Source: CAXSDR01 sp964236445 (GTDB lineage: Bacteria > Actinomycetota > Actinomycetes > Motilibacterales > Motilibacteraceae). Taken from it: a stretch of DNA of 45,583 nucleotides. Positions 33,046 through 41,641 of the stretch are shown here, piece after piece. Positions within the stretch are counted from its first letter, which is position 1. The number at the start of each line of letters is the position of its first letter. The translations under genes were made by a program, and so were the position numbers. The stretch covers positions 1-45,583 of the forward strand of contig CAXSDR010000019.1 in assembly GCA_964236445.1 (NCBI GenBank), read 5' to 3'. The notes beneath the pieces were generated by a model. That model saw only the letters and a program-made list of their open reading frames with translations, had not been told where the DNA came from and did not search any database.

Positions 33046-35442
33046 GTGTCGGACGACGCGTTGACGACCGTCGAGGTCCCCCTCGACGACGAGGCCGCGC
33101 GCTCCGACACGACCCTGGCCACCGCAGCGGAGCCCGAGGCTGACGACGCCCCGCCCGCCGCCGCCGTCGATGCACCGACCGCCACGCGCGTACGCAAGCG
33201 GCTTTCGCGGCTCGGCGCACAACGCGGCACCAACCCCGTGCTGGAGCCGCTCTTCGCGACGGTGCGGGGCACGCATCCCAAAGCCGACCTGCGCGACCTC
33301 GAGCGAGCCTACGACGTCGCCGAGCGATGTCATCGGGGTCAGCTGCGCAAGAGCGGCGACCCCTACATCACGCATCCGCTAGCCGTCGCCTCGATCCTCG
33401 CCGACCTCGGCATGACCCCCCCGACGCTGTGCGCCGCCCTGCTGCACGACACCGTCGAGGACACCGACTACACCCTCGCGACGCTGCGACGTGAGTTCGG
33501 AGACGAGGTGGCCGACCTCGTCGACGGCGTCACCAAGCTCGACAAGGTGACCTACGGCGACCAGGCGCAGGCCGAGACCGTCCGCAAGATGGTCGTGGCG
33601 ATGTCGAGGGACATCCGCGTGCTCGTCATCAAGCTGTGCGACCGCCTGCACAACGCGCGAACCTGGCGCTATCTTGCGATGGACAAGGCGGAGCGCAAGG
33701 CGCGCGAGACTCTCGAGATCTATGCACCGCTGGCCCACCGGCTCGGCATGAACACCATCAAGTGGGAGCTCGAGGACCTCTCGTTCGCGACGCTCTATCC
33801 CAAGATGTACGACGAGATCGTCCGCCTCGTCGCCGACCGTGCGCCGAGTCGCGACGAATATCTCGCCGGTGTCACCGAGACGGTGAACGAAGACCTGCGC
33901 GAGGCCAAGATCAAGGCGCTCGTGACGGGGCGCCCGAAGCACTACTACTCCGTCTACCAGAAGATGATCGTGCGCGGGCGCGACTTCGCCGACATCTATG
34001 ACCTCGTCGGCATCCGCATCACCGTCGAGTCGGTGCGTGACTGCTATGCCGTGCTGGGCACGGTGCACGCCCGGTGGAACCCGGTTCCCGGTCGGTTCAA
34101 GGACTACATCGCGATGCCCAAGTTCAACATGTACCAGTCGCTGCACACGACCGTGATCGGCCCCGAGGGCAAGCCCGTCGAGCTGCAGATCCGCACCGCG
34201 TCGATGCACCGCCGGGCCGAGTACGGCATCGCGGCGCACTGGAAATACAAGGAGGAGGAGCGACCCGGCGCGCCGGTGAAGGGCTCGTCCGGCAAGGCAG
34301 CGACCAACGAGATGGCGTGGCTGCGCCAGCTGCTCGACTGGCAGAAGGAGACCGAGGACCCGGGCGAGTTCCTCGAGTCCCTGCGCTTCGACCTGTCCAC
34401 GGGCGAGGTGTTCGTCTTCACGCCCAAGGGCGACGTCATCGCCCTGCCGACCGGGTCGACGCCCGTCGACTTCGCCTACGCCGTGCACACCGAGGTCGGG
34501 CACCGCTGCATCGGCGCGCGCGTCAACGGCCGCCTCGTGGCCTTGGAGTCGCAGCTCGACAACGGCGACGTCGTCGAGGTCTTCACCTCCAAGGCCCAGA
34601 CCGCCGGCCCGTCGCGTGACTGGCTCGCTTTCGCCGCGTCGCCTCGCGCCCGCAACAAGATCCGCCAGTGGTTCTCCAAGGAGCGCCGGGAGGAGGCGAT
34701 CGAGCACGGCAAGGACGCGCTGGTGAAGGCCCTGCGCAAGCACGGCCTGCCGATGCAGCGCCTGATGTCGAGCGAGACGCTCACCACGCTCGCCCAGGAG
34801 ATGCGCTACCCCGACATCTCGGCGCTCTATGCCGCGGTCGGCGAAGGTCATGTCAGCGCCCAGAGCGTCGTCGCCCGCCTCGTGCAGAGTCTCGGCGGCG
34901 AGGAGGCCACCGTCGAGGACGCGGCCGAGGCGACCATGCCGACGGCGACGCGCACGACACGTGGCCGAGCGCGTGTCGTCGGCGATCCGGGCGTCGTCGT
35001 CACCGGTGCCCCGGACGTCTGGGTCAAGCTCGCGCGCTGCTGCACGCCGGTGCCGGGCGACCCGATCATCGGCTTCGTGACCCGCGGCAACGGTGTCTCG
35101 GTCCACCGCAACGACTGCGTCAACATCGTCGAGCTGCAGCGCGACCCCGACCGCATGGTGGCCGTCGAGTGGGCCCCGACGGCGTCGAGCATCTTCCTCG
35201 TCGCGATCCAGGTCGAGGCGCTCGACCGCTCACGCCTGCTCTCCGACGTCACCCGTGTGCTGTCCGACCAGCACGTCAACATCTTGTCGGCCTCGGTCAC
35301 GACGACCCGCGACCGCGTGGCGGTGTCGCGGTTCACGTTCGAGATGGCCGACCCGGCGCATCTGGGCCATGTGCTCAAGGCGGTGCGCAACGTCGAAGGG
35401 GTCTTCGACTGCTACCGCGTGACGAGTGGCTCGCCGACTTGA
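33046..35442 (+). CDS. rel: bifunctional (p)ppGpp synthetase/hydrolase Rel
   Basis: Makes and degrades the stringent-response alarmone. The 798-aa product has an N-terminal extension of about 60 residues, the HD hydrolase domain with HPLAVASIL and LLHDTVEDTDYT, the synthetase domain (about 300-420) with FKDYIAMPKFNMYQSLHT and VELQIRT, a TGS domain (about 455-515, FTPKGDVIALPTGSTPVDFA), a zinc-finger-like LARCCTPVPGDPIIGF with a conserved cysteine pair, and a C-terminal ACT domain. The intact HDxxED motif and synthetase support both activities. GTG 33046 has GGAGGAG eight bases upstream. Confidence 0.97.
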   Translation: MSDDALTTVEVPLDDEAARSDTTLATAAEPEADDAPPAAAVDAPTATRVRKRLSRLGAQRGTNPVLEPLFATVRGTHPKADLRDLERAYDVAERCHRGQLRKSGDPYITHPLAVASILADLGMTPPTLCAALLHDTVEDTDYTLATLRREFGDEVADLVDGVTKLDKVTYGDQAQAETVRKMVVAMSRDIRVLVIKLCDRLHNARTWRYLAMDKAERKARETLEIYAPLAHRLGMNTIKWELEDLSFATLYPKMYDEIVRLVADRAPSRDEYLAGVTETVNEDLREAKIKALVTGRPKHYYSVYQKMIVRGRDFADIYDLVGIRITVESVRDCYAVLGTVHARWNPVPGRFKDYIAMPKFNMYQSLHTTVIGPEGKPVELQIRTASMHRRAEYGIAAHWKYKEEERPGAPVKGSSGKAATNEMAWLRQLLDWQKETEDPGEFLESLRFDLSTGEVFVFTPKGDVIALPTGSTPVDFAYAVHTEVGHRCIGARVNGRLVALESQLDNGDVVEVFTSKAQTAGPSRDWLAFAASPRARNKIRQWFSKERREEAIEHGKDALVKALRKHGLPMQRLMSSETLTTLAQEMRYPDISALYAAVGEGHVSAQSVVARLVQSLGGEEATVEDAAEATMPTATRTTRGRARVVGDPGVVVTGAPDVWVKLARCCTPVPGDPIIGFVTRGNGVSVHRNDCVNIVELQRDPDRMVAVEWAPTASSIFLVAIQVEALDRSRLLSDVTRVLSDQHVNILSASVTTTRDRVAVSRFTFEMADPAHLGHVLKAVRNVEGVFDCYRVTSGSPT

Positions 35443-35518
35443 CATCCCCTCGACCGGGCGACGCCGTCGCGAGGCTTCCGGTGTCGTCCGGGCGACCTCG
35501 AGCGTCTCGCGATCCGCT

Positions 35519-35941
35519 GTGAGCCTCGAACCGGGCGGCGCGTTCGACGAGGCGCGCTGTCGCGTTGCCGGGTGGCGGGCCGCAGGACTGACTCCGGAGC
35601 TGGACCCGATGCCCGACCGGGTCGCCCTCACGCTGCACCGCGAGGATGTGGCGACCGTGCAGGTCGTGGTCGCTGACGGGAGCGTCGAGACGACCCTGAC
35701 GCGTCCGCTGGTCGAGCCGCTGGTGGCGCGGTCGGCACCCGGCAGCACTGCGGAGTTCGGCCGGCTGCTCGACGGGCTCGCGGCGCTGCTCCGACCGGCG
35801 CCCGACGGTGAGCGCGAGACCAAGCGCAAGAAGCGCGACCGCAAGCGGGCCGCGAAGGAGTTCTGGGCCTCAGCCCCGAGCGGCGAGGCTCAGCGCCGCC
35901 AGCACACGCTCGCACGAGCTGGCGAGACCCCACCGGTCTGA
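35519..35941 (+). CDS. hypothetical protein downstream of rel
   Basis: A 140-aa frame with strong G/C preference at third codon positions, supporting coding. The middle has a beta-like stretch TVQVVVADGSVETTLTRPLV, and the C-terminal part is very basic (ETKRKKRDRKRAAKEFW). I do not recognise the family. It runs tail to tail with the exonuclease gene and overlaps its last 72 bases. The start is uncertain: GTG 35519 or an in-frame start at 35426. The overlap region may be poorly conserved. Confidence 0.55.
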   Translation: MSLEPGGAFDEARCRVAGWRAAGLTPELDPMPDRVALTLHREDVATVQVVVADGSVETTLTRPLVEPLVARSAPGSTAEFGRLLDGLAALLRPAPDGERETKRKKRDRKRAAKEFWASAPSGEAQRRQHTLARAGETPPV

Positions 35942-36790
35942 CAGCGCCAGCAGCGCCTCCGGGTCGCGCGGGGCGGCCGGCAGCGCGTCGTCGTAGTCGG
36001 GCAGTGGGGCGTCGTGTGAGACCGCCACGACTGCCGGCGCGACGTCGAGGTAGGCCGCCGCGGCGCCCAGCTTCGCGCGTACGCCCGAGCTCATGGCCGG
36101 ATCGCCGGAGGCCGCGGCGGCGAGGACGGCGGCCAGTGAGCCATAGCGCGAGAGCAGCTGGGACGCGGTCTTGTCGCCGATGCCGGCGACTCCCGGGAGC
36201 CCGTCGCTCGGGTCGCCGCGCAGGGTGGCGAAGTCGGCGTAGGCGCGGCCGGGGATGGCGTACTTCTCGGCGATCGCCGCCTCGTCCCAGCCGACGGCAG
36301 CGCCCACGCCCTTGGGCACGGTGTAGAAGACGCGTATGCCGCGTGCGTCGTCGACGAGCTGGAACAGGTCGCGGTCACCGGTGACGACGTCGACCGGGCA
36401 CGTCGCCCGGGCGACCGCGCTGCCGAGCACGTCGTCGGCCTCATGGTCGGGAATGCCGACACGCGCGAAGCCGAATGCGTCGAGAACCTGTTCGATGACC
36501 GGGATCTGAGCCACGATGCCCGCCGGCACGATCTCGGCGCCGTCGGCCCCGAGCCGGTGCAACTTGTAGGAGGGAATCGCGGCGACCCGCCACGACGGGC
36601 GCCAGCCGCCGTCCATCGCCGCGAGCAGCCGCGTGGGGTGCCGATCGGTGACCAGTCTGGCGACGAAGTCGAGGAACCCGCGTACGGCGTTGACCGGGGT
36701 GCCGTCCGGAGCCGTGACGGTCTCGGGTACGCCGTAGAACGCGCGGAAATACAACGAGGGCGCATCGAGCGCCAGAAGCCGGTCAACCAC
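35870..36790 (-). CDS. 5'-3' exonuclease (FEN/Pol I N-terminal-like)
   Basis: A 306-aa stand-alone homologue of the 5' nuclease domain of DNA polymerase I. Metal-binding acidic residues are visible in LLALDAPSLYFRAFYG, AMDGGWRPSWR, DHEADDVLGSAVA and VVTGDRDLFQLVDD. A helix-hairpin-helix follows in LPGVAGIGDKTASQLLSRYG. It likely removes flaps or RNA primers during repair. It starts with GTG 36 bases from the divergent M24 peptidase gene. The end overlaps the hypothetical gene after rel. Confidence 0.92.
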   Translation of the reverse strand: MVDRLLALDAPSLYFRAFYGVPETVTAPDGTPVNAVRGFLDFVARLVTDRHPTRLLAAMDGGWRPSWRVAAIPSYKLHRLGADGAEIVPAGIVAQIPVIEQVLDAFGFARVGIPDHEADDVLGSAVARATCPVDVVTGDRDLFQLVDDARGIRVFYTVPKGVGAAVGWDEAAIAEKYAIPGRAYADFATLRGDPSDGLPGVAGIGDKTASQLLSRYGSLAAVLAAAASGDPAMSSGVRAKLGAAAAYLDVAPAVVAVSHDAPLPDYDDALPAAPRDPEALLALSDRWGLASSCERVLAALSLAARG

Positions 36791-36813
36791 CCACCCACTC
36801 TGGCACGCGCGGA

Positions 36814-36819
36814 TAGCGT
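36814..36819 (+). promoter_or_regulatory. candidate leaderless promoter of the M24 peptidase gene
   Basis: TAGCGT lies seven bases before ATG 36827 with no ribosome site between them, the pattern of a leaderless actinobacterial transcript. It sits in the 36-base gap between divergent genes. Confidence 0.45.
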
Positions 36820-36826
36820 GACCGCC

Positions 36827-37954
36827 ATGACCGCCGTGACCTCAGACACCTCAGCACTGCGCGGCGACCACGGTGCACGACTGCGCCGGGCCCAACGCGC
36901 CGCCGCCGATGCCGGCATCGGTGCGCTGCTCGTCAGCCCCGGTGCCGACCTGCGCTATCTCACGGGCTACGACGCCATCGCGCTGGAGCGGCTGACCTGC
37001 CTGGTGCTCGCGCCGACCGGGGACCCCGTGCTCGTCGTCCCCGCGCTGGAACAGGCAGCCGCGCTCGCGTCACCGGCGGGTGCGCTGAGGATCGTCACCT
37101 GGCAGGAGACCGACGATCCCTACGCGCTCGTCGCGTCGCTGCTGGGCCCGGCTGTCGGGCGTGTCGCTGTCGACGACCTGATGTGGGCGGCGAAGGTGCT
37201 CGCCCTGCGGGCTGCCATGCCTCGGGTCGAGCAGGTCGCCGCCGGTGTCGTGCTGCGCGAGCTGCGCATGCGCAAGAGCGCCCAGGAGGTCGCATGGCTG
37301 CGCGACGCGGGAGCGGCGATCGACAGGGTCCACGCGCGAATGGGGGAGTGGCTGCGCGTCGGACGCACCGAGCGTGAGGTCGGGCGCGATATCGCCGCAG
37401 CGATCGTCGCCGAGGGGCACTCGAGCGTCGACTTCGTCATCGTGGCGTCCGGGCCCAATGGTGCGTCGCCCCACCACGAGCTCTCGGACCGCGTCATCGA
37501 GTCCGGTGAAGCGGTCGTCGTCGACATCGGCGGCACGACCGAGGCCGGCTACTGCTCCGACAGCACGAGGGTCTACGCCCTCGGGTCTCCCCGTGCCGAC
37601 TTCCTCGCCTCCTACGAAGTCCTGCGTGAGGCGCAGCGGGTGGCGTGCGAGCGCGTACGTCCCGGCGTGACGTGCGCGTCGGTCGACAAGGCGGCTCGCG
37701 ACGTGATCACCGAGGCGGGCTACGGCGAGCAGTTCATCCACCGTACGGGTCACGGAATCGGGCTGCAGAGCCACGAGGAGCCCTACATCGTCGCGGGCAA
37801 CGAGCTCCTTCTCGAGCCGGGCATGGCGTTCTCCATCGAGCCCGGAATCTATGTGCCGGGAGTGCATGGCGCGCGCATCGAGGACATCGTCGTGTGCACC
37901 GCCGCGGGTGTCGAGCGCCTCAACCTGCGGCCCACCGAGCTCGTGGCGCTCTAG
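36827..37954 (+). CDS. M24 family metallopeptidase (Xaa-Pro dipeptidase-like)
   Basis: A 375-aa pita-bread peptidase. The N-terminal domain (1-150) includes LRYLTGYDAIALERLTCLVL. The catalytic domain supplies the metal ligands in VVDIGGTTEAGYCSDSTR (two Asp), HRTGHGIGLQSHEEP (His), SIEPGIYVPG (Glu) and GARIEDIVV (Glu). It likely cleaves Xaa-Pro dipeptides in the cytosol. No signal peptide. ATG 36827 is selected from the -10 box and because upstream residues are not family-like. Confidence 0.92.
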   Translation: MTAVTSDTSALRGDHGARLRRAQRAAADAGIGALLVSPGADLRYLTGYDAIALERLTCLVLAPTGDPVLVVPALEQAAALASPAGALRIVTWQETDDPYALVASLLGPAVGRVAVDDLMWAAKVLALRAAMPRVEQVAAGVVLRELRMRKSAQEVAWLRDAGAAIDRVHARMGEWLRVGRTEREVGRDIAAAIVAEGHSSVDFVIVASGPNGASPHHELSDRVIESGEAVVVDIGGTTEAGYCSDSTRVYALGSPRADFLASYEVLREAQRVACERVRPGVTCASVDKAARDVITEAGYGEQFIHRTGHGIGLQSHEEPYIVAGNELLLEPGMAFSIEPGIYVPGVHGARIEDIVVCTAAGVERLNLRPTELVAL

Positions 37955-38088
37955 GTCGCCTCCCCCAGCGCCTCGCGGCGCCTCGTCCGCGCCTCGTCGG
38001 TTCCGCCGTGGTGAACGACGGATGACGTTTGGGCGGCAAGCTCGTGGCGGGGCCGGCCCGGTCCGGCGCCTTTGCAAAAGTCGCCGGT

Positions 38089-38967
38089 ATGACCTCATTC
38101 CCAGGCGTCGGTCCTGCCCTTGCATCAGCCACCGGCTATGATCCCGAGTTCCTCGCGACGACCGTGTCCATGCCGACGCTGGAGGACATCGCAACCGTCC
38201 TGCTGCCCTATACACATTTCTCCGTGCTCTTCCGTCCTGACCGGCGACTGGCTGCCGTGAGCTCGGTGATGATCGACGGTGCTTCGGTCGTCGACATCGA
38301 ACGGAGCAGGGATGTGTGGGCACTCGACCCGCGTCTGCCCGAGGCGCAGCAGACCGGTGAGCTGGTCTATGCCCACAACGACCTCGACCGCGGTCACCTG
38401 ACCCGGCGCCGTGACCCAGGGTGGGGCGAGGACGCCACTCAGGCGAACGCCGACACGTTCCACTACACGAACGCGGCACCACAGGCGGCGATGTTCAACC
38501 AGTCGAAGCAGCTGTGGAACGGCCTGGAGGACTACCTGCTGACCTATGCCACCGCCAACATCCGACGGTTGGTCGTCCACACCGGCCCGGTCCTGGACCA
38601 GCACGACCAGCCCTATCGCGGCATCTTGATCCCGCGAAGGTTCTTCAAGGTCGTCGGGTTTCTCGATGACGGTCAGCTGTCGTCGGTCGCCTATGTCCTG
38701 GACCAGAGCCCGCAGCTCGATGACATCGACCTGCTGACCGTCGTGGCTCGCCGCGCCGCGGCGGGAGAGCCGCCGCCCCTTGGTCCCTACCGCACCTACC
38801 AGGTCCCCGTCGCGGATGTCATCACCATGACCGGCCTTGCTTTCGGAGAGCTGGTGGACCGCGACCGCTATGCACCGCCCGACGAACCGAGCGCAGCCCT
38901 CGGGAGATGGCGCGAGCTCGGTTCCTACGACGACATGACCCTGACGGGAACCGCGTACCGATCGTGA
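38089..38967 (+). CDS. DNA/RNA non-specific (Serratia-type) endonuclease, no signal peptide
   Basis: A 292-aa protein of the beta-beta-alpha-metal nuclease family. The signature LDRGHLTRR contains the catalytic histidine; the metal-binding asparagine is expected in TNAAPQAAMFNQSKQLW. The N-terminal GYDPEFL and LLPYTHFSVLF segments mark a subgroup that starts without an export signal, so the enzyme would act in the cytosol or need a partner. ATG 38089 is preferred; 20 extra upstream residues are possible. No immunity protein or protease gene is adjacent. Pup follows 84 bases downstream. Confidence 0.88.
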   Translation: MTSFPGVGPALASATGYDPEFLATTVSMPTLEDIATVLLPYTHFSVLFRPDRRLAAVSSVMIDGASVVDIERSRDVWALDPRLPEAQQTGELVYAHNDLDRGHLTRRRDPGWGEDATQANADTFHYTNAAPQAAMFNQSKQLWNGLEDYLLTYATANIRRLVVHTGPVLDQHDQPYRGILIPRRFFKVVGFLDDGQLSSVAYVLDQSPQLDDIDLLTVVARRAAAGEPPPLGPYRTYQVPVADVITMTGLAFGELVDRDRYAPPDEPSAALGRWRELGSYDDMTLTGTAYRS

Positions 38968-38997
38968 CTTGCCACGCACGTCGGGCACGTTCCTGCC

Positions 38998-39003
38998 TAG
39001 GAT
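38998..39003 (+). promoter_or_regulatory. candidate -10 box of pup-prcBA
   Basis: TAGGAT fits TANNNT and lies 48 bases before the pup ATG, suggesting that the proteasome genes are transcribed separately from the nuclease gene. No matching -35 at normal spacing. Confidence 0.35.
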
Positions 39004-39051
39004 CGGCACACAGCTCGTCGCGCATTCCGGCGACACACGGAGGAGGGCCCG

Positions 39052-39279
39052 ATGGCCGACAAGGACACAGGCGGTCAGCGGCAGGAGCAGCACCGCCACG
39101 GCAATGCCACCGAGGTCACAGGCGACGAGGTCGTCGAGCAGGCTGCGGTCTCCGACAGCGCCGAGCGCAAGGCCCAGCTCGACGCCGACATCGACTCGAT
39201 ACTCGACGAGATCGACGAGGTCGTGGAGACCAACGCCGAGGACTTCGTGCGCTCGTTCGTGCAGAAAGGTGGTCAGTGA
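39052..39279 (+). CDS. pup: prokaryotic ubiquitin-like protein Pup
   Basis: A 75-aa, disordered, acidic modifier that tags proteins for the proteasome. The C-terminal part LDEIDEVVETNAEDFVRSFV is the classic Pup helix, and the protein ends GGQ, so deamidation by Dop is needed before ligation by PafA. GGAGGAG lies just before the ATG. prcB and prcA follow. The dop gene that usually precedes pup is absent here. Confidence 0.97.
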   Translation: MADKDTGGQRQEQHRHGNATEVTGDEVVEQAAVSDSAERKAQLDADIDSILDEIDEVVETNAEDFVRSFVQKGGQ

Positions 39280-39285
39280 CGGCAG

Positions 39286-39311
39286 CGGCGCGCCGCCCCG
39301 GGCGTAGCCCG
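39286..39311. promoter_or_regulatory. palindromes between pup and prcB
   Basis: The palindrome CGGCGCGCCG (39286-39295) is followed by the hairpin CGGGC-GTA-GCCCG (39299-39311) and TTGT. Together they could partly terminate or process the transcript, letting pup be made in excess over the proteasome subunits. Weak evidence. Confidence 0.3.
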
Positions 39312-39394
39312 TTGTCACGGCGGCCGACCGCCACGTGCCAGGGTGGGCTCCGTCCCCACCCGACCCACCGTTCTCGCCACACCCGAGGAGATGC

Positions 39395-40252
39395 GTGCTC
39401 AGCGACTCGAGCGGCACCGGTCGACTGCCCGCTGCCTTCACGACGCCGGGGTCCTCGTCGTTCGCGGAGTTCCTCGGTGCCCATCGCCCGGAGCTCCTGC
39501 CCGGGCGCCGGACCCCACCGATGACCGTGGTCACGACGGAGGCTCCGCACGGCACGACGATCGTGGCGATCATCTTCGCCGGTGGTGTGCTGATGGCCGG
39601 TGACCGCCGGGCGACCATGGGCAACCTCATCGCCTCGCGAGACATCGAGAAGGTCTTCCACGCCGACGAGTTCTCAGCGGTCGGCATCGCCGGCACCGCG
39701 GGCATCGCGATCGAGATGGTCCGGCTGCTGCAGGTCGAGCTCGAGCACTACGAGAAGATCGAGGGCACGACGCTCTCCCTCGACGGCAAGGCCAACCGCC
39801 TCGCGACGATGATCCGGTCCAACCTGGGCATGGCGATGCAGGGTCTCGCGGTCGTCCCGCTGTTCGCGGGCTACGACCCCGAGACGGGCACCGGACGCAT
39901 CGTCAGCTACGACGTGACGGGCGGGCGCTACGAAGAGCACCGCTTCCACTCGGTCGGGTCCGGTTCGCTCTTCGCGCGTGGTGCGCTCAAGAAGCTCTAC
40001 CGCGACGATCTCGACGAGGGCGAGGCGGTCACCTGTGCGATCCAGTCGCTCTATGACGCGGCCGACGACGACACCGCGACCGGCGGTCCCGACGTGACGC
40101 GACGGATCTTCCCGGTCGTCGCCGTCGTCACCGCGACCGGCTATCGGCGGTTGTCCGACGACGAGGTCGGCACCTATGTCGATGCCGTGATCGCCGGTCG
40201 CATGATCGCGCCCGGTGGTCCGCGCGCGGAGCTAGGAGGCACCGCGACATGA
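39395..40252 (+). CDS. prcB: proteasome subunit beta
   Basis: Catalytic subunit of the 20S proteasome. The precursor is 285 aa; the propeptide is about 53 residues and cleavage at HG|TTIVA would expose the nucleophile Thr54. AGDRRATMGN, the conserved SxDxx-like DVTGGR region and GSGSLFARG are visible. GTG 39395 follows GAGGAG; the start fits the usual propeptide beginning LSDSSGTGRLP. It overlaps prcA by ATGA. Confidence 0.96.
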   Translation: MLSDSSGTGRLPAAFTTPGSSSFAEFLGAHRPELLPGRRTPPMTVVTTEAPHGTTIVAIIFAGGVLMAGDRRATMGNLIASRDIEKVFHADEFSAVGIAGTAGIAIEMVRLLQVELEHYEKIEGTTLSLDGKANRLATMIRSNLGMAMQGLAVVPLFAGYDPETGTGRIVSYDVTGGRYEEHRFHSVGSGSLFARGALKKLYRDDLDEGEAVTCAIQSLYDAADDDTATGGPDVTRRIFPVVAVVTATGYRRLSDDEVGTYVDAVIAGRMIAPGGPRAELGGTAT

Positions 40253-41079
40253 GCATGCCGTTCTACGTGTCGCCCGAGCAGGTGATGAAGGACAAGGCCG
40301 ACTACGCACGCAAGGGCATCGCCCGCGGCCGCAGCGTCATCGTCCTGACCTACGTCGGCGGCATCCTCTTCGTCGCCGAGAACCCTTCTCGGGCCCTGCA
40401 CAAGATCAGCGAGATCTATGACCGCATCGCGTTCGCCGCGGTCGGCAAATACAACGAGTTCGAGAACCTGCGCATCGCCGGCGTACGCCTGGCAGACCTG
40501 CGCGGCTACTCCTACGACCGACGCGACGTCACCGGTCGGGGCATCGCCAACGCCTACGCGCAGACGCTGGGCACGATCTTCACCGAGACGTCGAAGCCCT
40601 ACGAGGTCGAGCTCGTGGTGGCCGAGGTCGGTGACAGTGCCGACGACGACCAGGTCTACCGCCTCACCTACGACGGCTCCGTGGCCGACGAGCGCGGTTT
40701 CGTCGCGATGGGCGGGCAGGCCGACGCCATCACCCAGCAGCTCGAGGGGTCGTTCACCGACGGCCTGTCGCTGAGCGACGCACTGCTGCTTGCCGTGGGT
40801 GCGCTCGCCCGCGACCCGGCTGGAGGCCCCGCCCGCGACCTGCCCCCCACCCAGCTCGAGGTGGCGGTGCTCGACCGCTCGCGCCCCCGACGGACCTTCC
40901 GGCGCATCGTCGGCCCGGCGCTCGCCGAGCTGCTCGGCGCCGCGTCGTCCGTCGCCGACGGTGGAACCACGGTCGCCTCGGACGACCCCGCGCTGCGCGA
41001 GGTCCCCGGCCCGACGAAGCTCGCGGGCGGCGCCCACGAGCCGCCCGGCCCGGTTGGCCCGGTCGACGAACCGGGTTAG
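40249..41079 (+). CDS. prcA: proteasome subunit alpha
   Basis: Forms the outer ring and gate of the 20S proteasome. The 276-aa protein begins MPFYVSPEQVMKDKADYARKG, has RSVIVLTYVGGILFVAEN, YDRIAFAAVGKYNEFENLR, and a variable Pro- and Gly-rich C-terminus. Its ATG overlaps the prcB stop. pafA, which commonly follows in actinobacteria, is not downstream. Confidence 0.96.
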   Translation: MSMPFYVSPEQVMKDKADYARKGIARGRSVIVLTYVGGILFVAENPSRALHKISEIYDRIAFAAVGKYNEFENLRIAGVRLADLRGYSYDRRDVTGRGIANAYAQTLGTIFTETSKPYEVELVVAEVGDSADDDQVYRLTYDGSVADERGFVAMGGQADAITQQLEGSFTDGLSLSDALLLAVGALARDPAGGPARDLPPTQLEVAVLDRSRPRRTFRRIVGPALAELLGAASSVADGGTTVASDDPALREVPGPTKLAGGAHEPPGPVGPVDEPG

Positions 41080-41143
41080 CGTCCGGACGTCCCGGGGCAC
41101 CTCAGGGGCGACACGGCAACGAGATCGAAGCCCGGAGGCCGCC

Positions 41144-41554
41144 ATGCCCGCACGCGACGACGTCCCTTCGACGGTCCAGCGCTCGCCCGTGAAGGCGCAG
41201 GAGACATGGAAGAAGACGCATGACTCCGCCGTCGAGACCTATGGCGAAGGCGAGCGCGCCCACCGCACGGCGTTCTCGTCGCTGAAGCACTCGTTCGAGA
41301 AGGTGGGCGATCACTGGGAGCCGAAGGACGAGCCGGGGCCGAGCGACGAGCACGCCGCCAAGCGAGGCGCGGCGGCCCGCCGGGATGCTCATCCGACCGC
41401 GGGCGGTGTGGATGCGAACGCCACCAAGGCGCACCTGCTCGGGCTTGCCAAGCGGCTGGACGTCCGTGGCCGCAGCACCATGACGAAAGAGCAGCTTGTC
41501 GATGCCCTCCAGCGTGCCAACGACCGGGAGACCCGACGCGCCCGGGACACCTGA
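41144..41554 (+). CDS. ChaB-like protein with C-terminal SAP/Rho-N-like helix pair
   Basis: A 136-aa basic protein. Residues 5-60 (DDVPSTVQRSPVKAQETWKKTHDSAVE) resemble ChaB, a small cation-transport-regulator family. The C-terminal THLLGLAKRL-like segment KAHLLGLAKRLDVRGRSTMTK resembles a SAP or Rho N-terminal nucleic-acid-binding motif. Function is unknown; such two-part proteins are common in actinobacteria. GGAGG is five bases before the ATG. Confidence 0.8.
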   Translation: MPARDDVPSTVQRSPVKAQETWKKTHDSAVETYGEGERAHRTAFSSLKHSFEKVGDHWEPKDEPGPSDEHAAKRGAAARRDAHPTAGGVDANATKAHLLGLAKRLDVRGRSTMTKEQLVDALQRANDRETRRARDT

Positions 41555-41641
41555 CGGCTGCGGCTCTACGGCTCGTTCGCGCAGCTCGGTGTGGCGCCGA
41601 CTCGCGGCTGTGCCACGATTCGCGCCGGGGAGGGAATCAGC

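Noticed and set aside
35439..35444. Perfect TTGACA after rel, resembling a -35 element
   Set aside because: It overlaps the rel stop codon and no TANNNT box lies at 16-18 bases downstream.
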